A DNA stretch of 64,000 nucleotides, from NCBI RefSeq assembly GCF_029227915.1, contig NC_079878.1, positions 16,804,001 through 16,868,000 of the forward strand. Direction: 5' to 3'. Of the stretch, positions 30,455 through 43,380 are shown one piece after another. The translations under genes were made by a program, and so were the position numbers. Position 1 is the first letter of the stretch. Each line of letters starts with the position of its first letter. The DNA comes from Hydractinia symbiolongicarpus (Eukaryota; Cnidaria; Hydrozoa; Anthoathecata; Hydractiniidae). The notes under the pieces were generated by a model, which saw nothing but the letters and a program-made list of their open reading frames with translations, had not been told where the DNA came from and did no database searches.

Positions 30455-33400
30455 TGGAAGCACGTGATTTACGTGTAAGGCCCTTATTAGACTACAAAAG
30501 GCCGTATTACAACATTTAGAAGACTGTGCACGTAGTTGACGATGTTCTATGGCCATTACGGATTCGAAAACGACTTGACGCGTTTTAGACCATTGAGAGT
30601 GGAAGAACTAGAGGGATCCTGTCATGTATACGCATGTGGAAGCACGTAATTTACGTGTAAAACCCTTATTAGACTGCCAAAAGCCGTATTACAACATTTA
30701 GAAGACTGTGCACGTAGTTGACGTTGTTCTACTGCCATTGCGGATTGGAAAACGACTTGAGGCGTCGTAGTCCATTGAAAGTGGAAGGACTACACTGATC
30801 CTCACATGTCTACCCTCGTGGAAGGACGTGATTAACGGGAAAAGCCCAATTTAGGCTGCAAAGGGCCGTATTACAACATTTAGAAGACTGTGCACGTAGT
30901 TGACGATGTTCTATGGCCATTGCAGATTGGAAAACGACTTGAGGCGTCGTAGTCCATTGAGAGTGGAAGGACTTCACCAATCCCCACCTGTGTAGGCTCC
31001 TGGAAGCACGTGATTTACATGTAAGGCCCTTATTAGACCTCAAAAGACCATATTACAACATTTAGAAGACTGTGCAGGTAGTTGACGGTGTTCTATTGCC
31101 ATTGTGTATTGAAGAACGAATTGAGGCGTCGTGGTCCGTTGAGAGTGGAAGGACTAGACCGATCCTCACATGTCTACGGTCGTGGAGGCACGTGATTTAC
31201 GTGTAAGGCCCTTATTAGACTACAAAAGGCCGTGTTACAATATTTAGAAACCTGTGCACGTACTTAACGGTGTTCTATCGCCATTGCAGAATGGAAAACG
31301 ACTTGAGGGGACGTACGCAGTTGAGAGTAGAAGGACTAGACGGATTCTCACATGTCTGCGCTCGTGGACGGACGTGATTTACGGGAAAGGCCCTATTAGG
31401 CTGCAAAAGGCCGAATCGCAATCTTTAGAAGACTGTGCACGTAGTTGACGATGTTCTATGACCATTGCTGATTGGAAAACGACTTGAGGCGTCGTAGTCC
31501 ATTGAGAGTGGAAGGACTAGAACGATCCCCACCTGTCTAGGATCGGGGAAACACGTGATTTACGTGTAAGGCTCTTATTAGACAAAAAAAGGCCGTATTA
31601 CAACATTTAGAAGACTGTGCACGTAGTTGACGATGTTCTATGGCCATTGCGGATTGGAAAACAACTTGAACCGTCGTAGTCCATTGAGATTTGAATAACT
31701 AGAACGATCCCCATCCGCCTAGGCTTGTGGAAGTACGCGTTTGACGTGTAGGGCCCATGTTAGGCTGCTAAAGGCCGTATTACAACAGTTAGAAAACTGT
31801 GAGCGTAGTTTGCCGAGTTCTATGGCCATTGCGGATTTGAAAACGACTTGACGCGTCGTAGACCATTGAGAGTGTAAGGACTACACGGATCCTGTCATGT
31901 ATACGCACGGGGAAGCACGTGATTTACGTGTAAGGCCCTAATTAGACTGCCAAAGGCCGTATTACAACAGTTAGAAAACTGTGCACGTAGTTGACGGTGT
32001 TCTACTGCCATTGCGGATTGGAAAACGACTTGAGGCGTCGTAGTCAATTGAGAGTGAAACGACTACACTGATCCTCAAATGTCTACCCTCGTGGAAGGAC
32101 GTGATTAATGGGAAAAGCCCATTTTAGTCTGCAAAGGCCGTATTACAACATTTAGAAGAAGACTTTGCAAGTAGTTTACGGTGGTCTATGGCCATTGCGG
32201 ATTGGAAAACCACTTGAGGGGTCGTAGTCCATTGAGGGTGGAAGGACTAGACCAATCCCCACCTGTCTAGGATCGTGGAAGCACGTGATTTACGTGTCAG
32301 GCCCTTATTAGACTACAAAAGGCCGTATTACAACATTTAGAAGACTTTACTTGTAGTTGACGATGTTCTATGGCCATTGGGGATTGGAAAACGACTTGAG
32401 CCGTCGTACTCCATTGAGATTTGAAGAACTAGAACGATCCTCATCCGCCTAGGCTTGTGGAAGCGCGCGTTTGACGTGTAAGGCCCATGTTAGGCTGCTA
32501 AAGGCCGTACTACAATACTTAGAAGACTGTGAGCGTAGTTGGCCGAGTTCTATGGCCATTGCGGATTGGAAAACGACTTGACGCGTCGTAGACCATTGAG
32601 AGTGTAAGGACTAGACGGATCCTGTCATGTATACGCACAGGGAAACACGTGATTTACGTGTAAGGCCCTTATTAGACTGCCAAAGGCCGTATTACAACAG
32701 TTAGAAAACTGTGCACGTAGTTGACGGTGTTCTACTGCCATTGCGGATTGGAAAACGACTGGAGGCGTCGTATTCCATTGAGAGTGGAACGACTACACTG
32801 ATCCTCACATGTCTACCCTCGTGGAAGGACGTGATTAAGGGGAAAAGCCTATTTTAGGCTGCAAAAGGCCGTATTACAACATTTAGAAGAAGACTTTGCA
32901 CGTAGTTTACGGTGGTCTATAGCCATTGCGGATTAGAAAACCACTTGAGGCGTCGTAGTCCATTGAGATTTGAAGAACTAGAACGATCCCCATCCGCCTA
33001 GGCTTGTGGAAGCACGCGTTTGACGTGAAAGGCCCATGTTAGGCCGCTAAAGGCCCTATTCCAACATTTAGAAGACTGTGAGCGTAGTTGGCCGAGTTCA
33101 ATGACCATTGCAGATTGGAAAACGACTTAACGCGTCGTAGTTCATTGAGAGTGGAAGGACTAGACCGATCCCCACCTGTGTAGGGTCCTGGAAGCACGGG
33201 ATTTACATGTGAGGCCCTTATTAGACCTCAAAATTCTGTATTACAACATTTGGAAGACTGCGCACGTAGTTGACGATGTTCTATGGCCATTGCGGATTGG
33301 AGAACGACTTGAGCCGTCGTAGTCCATTGAGATTCGAAGAACTAGAACGATCCCCATACGCCTAGGCTTGTGGAAGCACGCGTTTGACGTGAAAGGCCCA

Positions 33401-36350
33401 TGTTAGGCTGCTAAAGGCCGTATTACAACATTTAGAAGACTGTGAGCGTTGTTGGCCGGGTTCAATGGCCATTGCAGATTGAAAAACGACTTGACGCGTC
33501 TTAGTCCATTGAGAGTGGAAGGACTAGACCGATCCCCACCTGTGTAGGCTCCTGGAAGCACGTGATTTACGTGTGAGGCCCTTATTAGACCTCAAAATGC
33601 CGAATTATAACATTTAGAAGACTGTGCACGTAGTTGACGGTGTTCTACTGCCATTGCGGATTGGAAAACGACTTGAGGCGTCGTAGTCCATTGAGAGTGG
33701 AAGGAATACACTGATCCTCACATGTCTACCCTCGTGGAAGGACGTGATTAACGGGAAAAGCCAATTTTAGGCTGCAAAAGGCCGTATTACAACATTTAGA
33801 AGACTGTGCGCGTAGTTGACGAATTTCTATGCCCATTGCGGATTGAAAAACGACTTGAGGCGTCATAGTCCATTGAGAGTGGAAGGACTAGACCGATCCC
33901 CACCTGTGTTGGCACCTGGAAGCACGTGATTTACGTGTAAGGCGCTTATTAGACCTCAAAAGGCCGTATTACAACATTTGGAAGAATGTGCACGTAGTTG
34001 ACGGTGTTCTACTGCCATTGCGTATTGAAAAACGAATTGAGGCGTTGTGGTCCGTTGAGAGTGGAAGGACTAGACGGATTCTCACATGTCTACGGTCGTG
34101 AAAGCCCGTGATTTACGTGTAAGGCTCTTATTAGACTACAAAAGGCCGTACTGCAATATTTAGAAACCTGTGCACGTACTTATCGGTGTTCTATCGTCAT
34201 TGCAGACTGGAAAACGACTTGAGGGGACGTACGCAGTTGAGAGTGGAAAGACTAGACCGATTCTCACATGTCTACGCTCGTGGAAGGACGTGATTTACGG
34301 GAAAGGCCCTGTTAGGCTGCAAAAGGCCGAACTGCAATCTTTAGAAGACTGTGCACGTAGTTGACGGTGTTCTATAGCCATTGCGGATTGGAAAACGACT
34401 TGACGCGTCGTAGTCCATTGAGAGTGGAAGGACTAGACCGATCCCCACCTGTGTAGGCTCCTGGAAGCACGTGATTTACATGTGAGGCCCTTATTAGACC
34501 TCAAAATTCTGTATTACAACATTTGGAAGACTGCGCACGTAGTTGACGATGTTCTATGGCCATTGCGGATTGGAGAACGACTTGAGCCGTCGTAGTCCAT
34601 TGAGATTCGAAGAACTAGAACGATCCCCATACGCCTAGGCTTGTGGAAGCACGCGTTTGACGTGAAAGGCCCATGTTAGGCTGCTAAAGGCCGTATTACA
34701 ACATTTAGAAGACTGTGAGCGTTGTTGGCCGGGTTCAATGGCCATTGCAGATTGAAAAACGACTTGACGCGTCTTAGTCCATTGAAAGTGGAAAGACTAG
34801 ACCGATCCCCACCTGTGTAGGCTCCTGGAAGCACGTGATTTACGTGTGAGGCCCTTATTAGACCTCAAAATGCCGTATTATAACATTTAGAAGATTGTGC
34901 ACGTAGTTGACGGTGTTCTACTGCCATTGCGGATTGGAAAACGACTTGAGGCGTCGTAGTCCATTGAGAGTGGAAGGACTACACTGATCCTCACATGTCT
35001 ACCCTCGTGGAAGCACGTGATTTACGTGTGAGGCCCTTATTAGACCTCAAAAGGCCGTATTACAACATTTGGAAGAATGTGCACGTAGTTGACGGTGTTC
35101 TACTGCCATTGCGTATTGAAGAACGAATTGAGGCGTTGTGGTCCGTTGAGAGTGGAAGGACTAGACGGATTCTCACATGTCTACGGTCGTGAAAGCCCGT
35201 GATTTACGTGTAAGGCCCTTATTAGACTACAAAAGGCCGTACTGCAATATTTAGAAACCTGTGCACGTACTTATCGGTGTTCTATCGTCATTGCAGACTG
35301 GAAAACGACTTGAGGGGACGTACGCAGTTGAGAGTGGAAGGACTAGACCGATTCTCACATGTCTACGCTCGTGGAAGGACGTGATTTACGGGAAAGGCCC
35401 TGTTAGGCTGCAAAAGGCCGAACTGCAATCTTTAGAAGACTGTGCACGTAGTTGACGGTGTTCTATAGCCATTGCGGATTGGAAAACGACTTGACGCGTC
35501 GTAGTCCATTGAGAGTGGAAGGACTAGACCGATCCCCACCTGTGTAGGCTCCTGGAAGCACGTGATTTACATGTGAGGCCCTTATTAGACCTCAAAATTC
35601 TGTATTACAACATTTGGAAGACTGCGCACGTAGTTGACGATGTTCTATGGCCATTGCGGATTGGAGAACGACTTGAGCAGTCGTAGTCCATTGAGATTCG
35701 AAGAACTAGAACGATCCCCATACGCCTAGGCTTGTGGAAGCACGCGTTTGACGTGAAAGGCCCATGTTAGGCTGCTAAAGGCCGTATTACAACATTTAGA
35801 AGACTGTGAGCGTTGTTGGCCGGGTTCAATGGCCATTGCAGATTGAAAAACGACTTGACGCGTCTTAGTCCATTGAGAGTGGAAGGACTAGACCGATCCC
35901 CACCTGTGTAGGCACCTGGAAGCACGTGATTTACGTGTAAGGCGCTTATTAGACCTCAAAAGGCCGTATTACAACATTTGGAAGACTGTGCACGTAGTTG
36001 ACGGTGTTCTATTGCCATTGCGCATTGAAGAACAAATTGAGGCGTTGTGGTCCGTTGAGAGTGGAAGGACTAGACCGATCCTCACATGTCTATGGTCGTG
36101 GAAGCACGTGATTTACGTGTAAGGCCCTTATTAGACTACAAAAGGCCGTATTGCAATATTTAGAAACCTGTGCACGTACTTAACGGTGTTCTACTGCCAT
36201 TGCGTTTTGGAAAACGACTTGAGGCGTCGTAGTCCATTGAGAGTGGAAGGACTACACTGATCCTCACATGTCTACCCTTGTGGAAGGACGTGATTAACGG
36301 GAAAAGCCCATTTTAGGCTGCAAAAGGCCGTATTACAACATTTAGAAGAA
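30455..36350. repeat. Left edge of the array: irregular, diverged monomers
   Basis: Neighbouring monomers are most diverged here, with variant boxes (e.g. CGCCTAGGCTTGTGGAAGC, AAACAACTTGAACCGTCG) and no steady multimer. Local duplications occur: a block near 33170 recurs near 34440 (about 7 monomers on) and again near 35530 (about 6 on). This is the pattern of the aged edge of a satellite array. Confidence 0.75.
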
Positions 36351-39300
36351 GACTTTGCACATAGTTTACGGTGGTCTATATCCATTGCAAATTGGAAAAC
36401 CACTTGAGGCGTCGTAGTCCATTGAGAATGGAAGGACTACACCAATCCCCACCCTTGTAGGCTTGTGGAAGCACGCGTTTGACGTGTAAGGCCCATGTTA
36501 GGCTGCTAAAGGCCGTATTACAACATTTAGAAGACTGTGAGCGTTGTTGGCTGGGTTCAATGGCCATTCCAGATTGAAAAACGACTTGACGCGTCTTAGT
36601 CCATTGAGAGTGGAAGGACTAGACCGATCCCCACCTGTGTAGGCCCCTGGAAGCACGTGATTTACGTGCGAGGCCCTTATTAGACCTCAAAATGCCGTAT
36701 TATAACATTAAGAAGACTGTGCACGTAGTTGACGGTGTTCTACTGCCATTGCGGATTGGAAAACGCCTTGAGGCGTCGTAGTCCATTGAGAGTGGATGGA
36801 CTACACTGATCCTCACATGTCTACCCTCGTGGAAGGACGTGATTAACGGGAAAAGCCCATTTTAGGCTGCAAAAGGCCGTATTACAACATTTAGAAGACT
36901 GTGCGCGTAGTTGACGAATTTCTATGCCCATTGCGGATTGAAAAACGACTTGAGGCGTCGTAGTCCATTGAGAGTGGAAGGACTACACTGATCCTCACAT
37001 GTCTACCCTTGTGGAAGGACGTGATTAACGGGAAAAGCCCATTTTAGGCTGCAAAAGGCCGTATTACAACATTTAGAAGAAGACTTTGCACATAGTTTAC
37101 GGTGGTCTATAACCATTGCAAATTGGAAAACCAATTGAGGCGTCGTAGTCCATTGAGAATGGAAGGACTACACCAATCCCCACCCTTGTAGGCTTGTGGA
37201 AGCACGCGTTTGACGTGTAAGGCCCATGTTAGGCTGCTAAAAGCCGTATTACAACATTTAGAAGACTGTGAGCGTAGTTGGCCGAGTTCTATGGCCATTG
37301 TGGATTGGAAAACGACTTGACGCTTCGTAGACCATTGAGAAAGGAAGGACTAAACGGATCCTGTCTTGCATACGCACGTGGAAGCACGTGATTTACGTGT
37401 AAGGCCCTTATTAGACTGCCAAAGGCCGTATTACAACATTTAGAAGACTGTGCACGTAGTTGACGGTGTTCTACTGCCATTGCGGATTGGAAAACGACTT
37501 GAGGCGTCGTAGTCCATTGAGAGTGGAAGGACTACACCGATCCCCACCTGTGTAGGCTTGTGGAAGCACGCGTTTGACGTGTAAGGCCCATGTTAGTCTG
37601 CTAAAGGCCGTATTACAACATTTAGAAGACTGTGAGCGTAGTTGGCCGAGTTCTATTGCTATTGCGTATTGAAGAACGAATTGAGGCGTTGTGGTCCGTT
37701 GAGAGTGGAAGGACTAGACCGATCCTCACATGTCTATGGTCGTGGAAGCACGTGATTTACGTGTAAGGCCCTTATTAGACTACAAAAGGCCGTATTGCAA
37801 TATTTAGAAACCTGTGCACGTACTTAACGGTGTTCTACTGCCATTGCGTTTTGGAAAACGACTTGAGGCGTCGTAGTCCATTGAGAGTGGAAGGACTACA
37901 CTGATTCTCACATGTCTACCCTTGTGGAAGGACGTGATTAACGGGAAAAGCCCATTTTAGGCTGCAAAAGGCCGTATTACAACATTTAGAAGAAGACTTT
38001 GCACATAGTTTACGGTGGTCTATATCCATTGCAAATTGGAAAACCACTTGAGGCATCGTAGTCCATTGAGAATGGAAGGACTACACCAATCCCCACCCTT
38101 GTAGGCTTGTGGAAGCACGCGTTTGACGTGTAAGGCCCATGTTAGGCTGCTAAAGGCCGTATTACAACATTTAGAAGACTGTGACCGTTGTTGGCTGGGT
38201 TCAATGGCCATTCCAGATTGAAAAACGACTTGACGCGTCTTAGTCCATTGAGAGTGGAAGGACTAGACCGATCCCCACCTGTGTAGGCCCCTGGAAGCAC
38301 GTGATTTACGTGCGAGGCCCTTATTTGACCTCAAAATGCCGTATTATAACATTAAGAAGACTGTGCACGTAGTTGACGGTGTTCTACTGCCATTGCGGAT
38401 TGGAAAACGCCTTGAGGCGTCGTAGTCCATTGAGAGTGGATGGACTACACTGATCCTCACATGTCTACCCTCGTGGAAGGACGTGATTAACGGGAAAAGC
38501 CCATTTTAGGCTGCAAAAGGCCGTATTACAACATTTAGAAGACTGTGCGCGTAGTTGACGAATTTCTATGCCCATTGCGGATTGAAAAACGACTTGAGGC
38601 GTCGTAGTCCATTGAGAGTGGAAGGACTACACCGATCCTCACATGTCTACCCTTGTGGAAGGACGTGATTAACGGGAAAAGCCCATTTTAGGCTGCAAAA
38701 GGCCGTATTACAACATTTAGAAGAAGACTTTGCACATAGTTTACGGTGGTCTATATCCATTGCAAATTGGAAAACCAATTGAGGCGTCGTAGTCCATTGA
38801 GAATGGAAGGACTACACCAATCCCCACCCTTGTAGGCTTGTGGAAGCACGCGTTTGACGTGTAAGGCCCATGTTAGGCTGCTAAAAGCCGTATTACAACA
38901 TTTAGAAGACTGTGAGCGTAGTTGGCCGAGTTCTATGGCCATTGTGGATTGGAAAACGACTTGACGCTTCGTAGACCATTGAGAAAGGAAGGACTAAACG
39001 GATCCTGTCTTGCATACGCACGTGGAAGCACGTGATTTACGTGTAAGGCCCTTATTAGACTGCCAAAGGCCGTATTACAACATTTAGAAGACTGTGCACG
39101 TAGTTGACGGTGTTCTACTGCCATTGCGGATTGGAAAACGACTTGAGGCGTCGTAGTCCATTGAGAGTGGAAGGACTACACCGATCCCCACCTGTGTAGG
39201 CTTGTGGAAGCACGTGATTTACGTGTAAGGCGCTTATTAGACCTCAAAAGGCCGTATTACAACATTTGGAAGACTGTGCACGTAGTTGACGGTGTTCTAT

Positions 39301-42300
39301 TGCCATTGCGCATTGAAGAACAAATTGAGGCGTTGTGGTCCGTTGAGAGTGGAAGGACTAGACCGATCCTCACATGTCTATGGTCGTGGAAGCACGTGAT
39401 TTACGTGTAAGGCCCTTATTAGACTACAAAAGGCCGTATTGCAATATTTAGAAACCTGTGCACGTACTTAACGGTGTTCTACTGCCATTGCGTTTTGGAA
39501 AACGACTTGAGGCGTCGTAGTCCATTGAGAGTGGAAGGACTACACTGATCCTCACATGTCTACCCTTGTGGAAGGACGTGATTAACGGGAAAAGCCCATT
39601 TTAGGCTGCAAAAGGCCGTATTACAACATTTAGAAGAAGACTTTGCACATAGTTTACGGTGGTCTATATCCATTGCAAATTGGAAAACCACTTGAGGCGT
39701 CGTAGTCCATTGAGAATGGAAGGACTACACCAATCCCCACCCTTGTAGGCTTGTGGAAGCACGCGTTTGACGTGTAAGGCCCATGTTAGGCTGCTAAAGG
39801 CCGTATTACAACATTTAGAAGACTGTGAGCGTTGTTGGCTGGGTTCAATGGCCATTCCAGATTGAAAAACGACTTGACGCGTCTTAGTCCATTGAGAGTG
39901 GAAGGACTAGACCGATCCCCACCTGTGTAGGCCCCTGGAAGCACGTGATTTACGTGCGAGGCCCTTATTAGACCTCAAAATGCCGTATTATAACATTAAG
40001 AAGACTGTGCACGTAGTTGACGGTGTTCTACTGCCATTGCGGATTGGAAAACGCCTTGAGGCGTCGTAGTCCATTGAGAGTGGATGGACTACACTGATCC
40101 TCACATGTCTACCCTCGTGGAAGGACGTGATTAACGGGAAAAGCCCATTTTAGGCTGCAAAAGGCCGTATTACAACATTTAGAAGACTGTGCGCGTAGTT
40201 GACGAATTTCTATGCCCATTGCGGATTGAAAAACGACTTGAGGCGTCGTAGTCCATTGAGAGTGGAAGGACTACACTGATCCTCACATGTCTACCCTTGT
40301 GGAAGGACGTGATTAACGGGAAAAGCCCATTTTAGCCTGCACCTGTGCACGTACTTAACGGTGTTCTACTGCCATTGCGTTTTGGAAAACGACTTGAGGC
40401 GTCGTAGTCCATTGAGAGTGGAAGGACTACACTGATCCTCACATGTCTACCCTTGTGGAAGGACGTGATTAACGGGAAAAGCCCATTTTAGGCTGCAAAA
40501 GGCCGTATTACAACATTTAGAAGAAGACTTTGCACATAGTTTACGGTGGTCTATAACCATTGCAAATTGGAAAACCAATTGAGGCGTCGTAGTCCATTGA
40601 GAATGGAAGGACTACACCAATCCCCACCCTTGTAGGCTTGTGGAAGCACGCGTTTGACGTGTAAGGCCCATGTTAGGCTGCTAAAAGCCGTATTACAACA
40701 TTTAGAAGACTGTGAGCGTAGTTGGCCGAGTTCTATGGCCATTGTGGATTGGGAAACGACTTGACGCTTCGTAGACCATTGAGAAAGGAAGGACTAAACG
40801 GATCCTGTCTTGCATACGCACGTGGAAGCACGTGATTTACGTGTAAGGCCCTTATTAGACTGCCAAAGGCCGTATTACAACATTTAGAAGACTGTGCACG
40901 TAGTTGACGGTGTTCTACTGCCATTGCGGATTGGAAAACGACTTGAGGCGTCGTAGTCCATTGAGAGTGGAAGGACTACACCGATCCCCACCTGTGTAGG
41001 CTTGTGGAAGCACGCGTTTGACGTGTAAGGCCCATGTTAGTCTGCTAAAGGCCGTATTACAACATTTAGAAGACTGTGAGCGTAGTTGGCCGAGTTCTAT
41101 TGCTATTGCGTATTGAAGAACGAATTGAGGCGTTGTGGTCCGTTGAGAGTGGAAGGACTAGACCGATCCTCACATGTCTATGGTCGTGGAAGCACGTGAT
41201 TTACGTGTAAGGCCCTTATTAGACTACAAAAGGCCGTATTGCAATATTTAGAAACCTGTGCACGTACTTAACGGTGTTCTACTGCCATTGCGTTTTGGAA
41301 AACGACTTGAGGCGTCGTAGTCCATTGAGAGTGGAAGGACTACACTGATTCTCACATGTCTACCCTTGTGGAAGGACGTGATTAACGGGAAAAGCCCTTT
41401 TTAGGCTGCAAAAGGCCGTATTACAACATTTAGAAGAAGACTTTGCACATAGTTTACGGTGGTCTATATCCATTGCAAATTGGAAAACCACTTGAGGCAT
41501 CGTAGTCCATTGAGAATGGAAGGACTACACCAATCCCCACCCTTGTAGGCTTGTGGAAGCACGCGTTTGACGTGTAAGGCCCATGTTAGGCTGCTAAAGG
41601 CCGTATTACAACATTTAGAAGACTGTGAGCGTTGTTGGCTGGGTTCAATGGCCATTCCAGATTGAAAAACGACTTGACGCGTCTTAGTCCATTGAGAGTG
41701 GAAGGACTAGACCGATCCCCACCTGTGTAGGCCCCTGGAAGCACGTGATTTACGTGCGAGGCCCTTATTAGACCTCAAAATGCCGTATTATAACATTAAG
41801 AAGACTGTGCACGTAGTTGACGGTGTTCTACTGCCATTGCGGATTGGAAAACGCCTTGAGGCGTCGTAGTCCATTGAGAGTGGATGGACTACACTGATCC
41901 TCACATGTCTACCCTCGTGGAAGGACGTGATTAACGGGAAAAGCCCATTTTAGGCTGCAAAAGGCCGTATTACAACATTTAGAAGACTGTGCGCGTAGTT
42001 GACGAATTTCTATGCCCATTGCGGATTGAAAAACGACTTGAGGCGTCGTAGTCCATTGAGAGTGGAAGGACTACACCGATCCTCACATGTCTACCCTTGT
42101 GGAAGGACGTGATTAACGGGAAAAGCCCATTTTAGGCTGCAAAAGGCCGTATTACAACATTTAGAAGAAGACTTTGCACATAGTTTACGGTGGTCTATAT
42201 CCATTGCAAATTGGAAAACCAATTGAGGCGTCGTAGTCCATTGAGAATGGAAGGACTACACCAATCCCCACCCTTGTAGGCTTGTGGAAGCACGCGTTTG

Positions 42301-43380
42301 ACGTGTAAGGCCCATGTTAGGCTGCTAAAAGCCGTATTACAACATTTAGAAGACTGTGAGCGTAGTTGGCCGAGTTCTATGGCCATTGTGGATTGGAAAA
42401 CGACTTGACGCTTCGTAGACCATTGAGAAAGGAAGGACTAAACGGATCCTGTCTTGCATACGCACGTGGAAGCACGTGATTTACGTGTAAGGCCCTTATT
42501 AGACTGCCAAAGGCCGTATTACAACATTTAGAAGACTGTGCACGTAGTTGACGGTGTTCTACTGCCATTGCGGATTGGAAAACGACTTGAGGCGTCGTAG
42601 TCCATTGAGAGTGGAAGGACTACACCGATCCCCACCTGTGTAGGCTTGTGGAAGCACGCGTTTGACGTGTAAGGCCCATGTTAGTCTGCTAAAGGCCGTA
42701 TTACAACATTTAGAAGACTGTGAGCGTAGTTGGCCGAGTTCTATTGCTATTGCGTATTGAAGAACGAATTGAGGCGTTGTGGTCCGTTGAGAGTGGAAGG
42801 ACTAGACCGATCCTCACATGTCTATGGTCGTGGAAGCACGTGATTTACGTGTAAGGCCCTTATTAGACTACAAAAGGCCGTATTGCAATATTTAGAAACC
42901 TGTGCACGTACTTAACGGTGTTCTACTGCCATTGCGTTTTGGAAAACGACTTGAGGCGTCGTAGTCCATTGAGAGTGGAAGGACTACACTGATTCTCACA
43001 TGTCTACCCTTGTGGAAGGACGTGATTAACGGGAAAAACCCATTTTAGGCTGCAAAAGGCCGTATTACAACATTTAGAAGAAGACTTTGCACATAGTTTA
43101 CGGTGGTCTATATCCATTGCAAATTGGAAAACCACTTGAGGCGTCGTAGTCCATTGAGAATGGAAGGACTACACCAATCCCCACCCTTGTAGGCTTGTGG
43201 AAGCACGCGTTTGACGTGTAAGGCCCATGTTAGGCTGCTAAAGGCCGTATTACAACATTTAGAAGACTGTGAGCGTTGTTGGCTGGGTTCAATGGCCATT
43301 GCAGATTGAAAAACGACTTGACGCGTCTTAGTCCATTGAGAGTGAAAGGACTAGACCGATCCCCACCTGTGTAGGCCCCT
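36350..43380. repeat. 9-monomer higher-order repeat, block 1 (1644 bp)
   Basis: Three marker monomers, which I call P, L and V, return in fixed order: P 36376, L 37107, V 37289, P 38020, L 38751, V 38933, P 39664, L 40551, V 40733, P 41464, L 42195, V 42377, P 43108. Spacings are 731, 182 and 731 bp, so 1644 bp per cycle or 9 monomers. One cycle (39664 to 41464) is 156 bp too long because of an out-of-register joint at about 40339. Confidence 0.92.
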
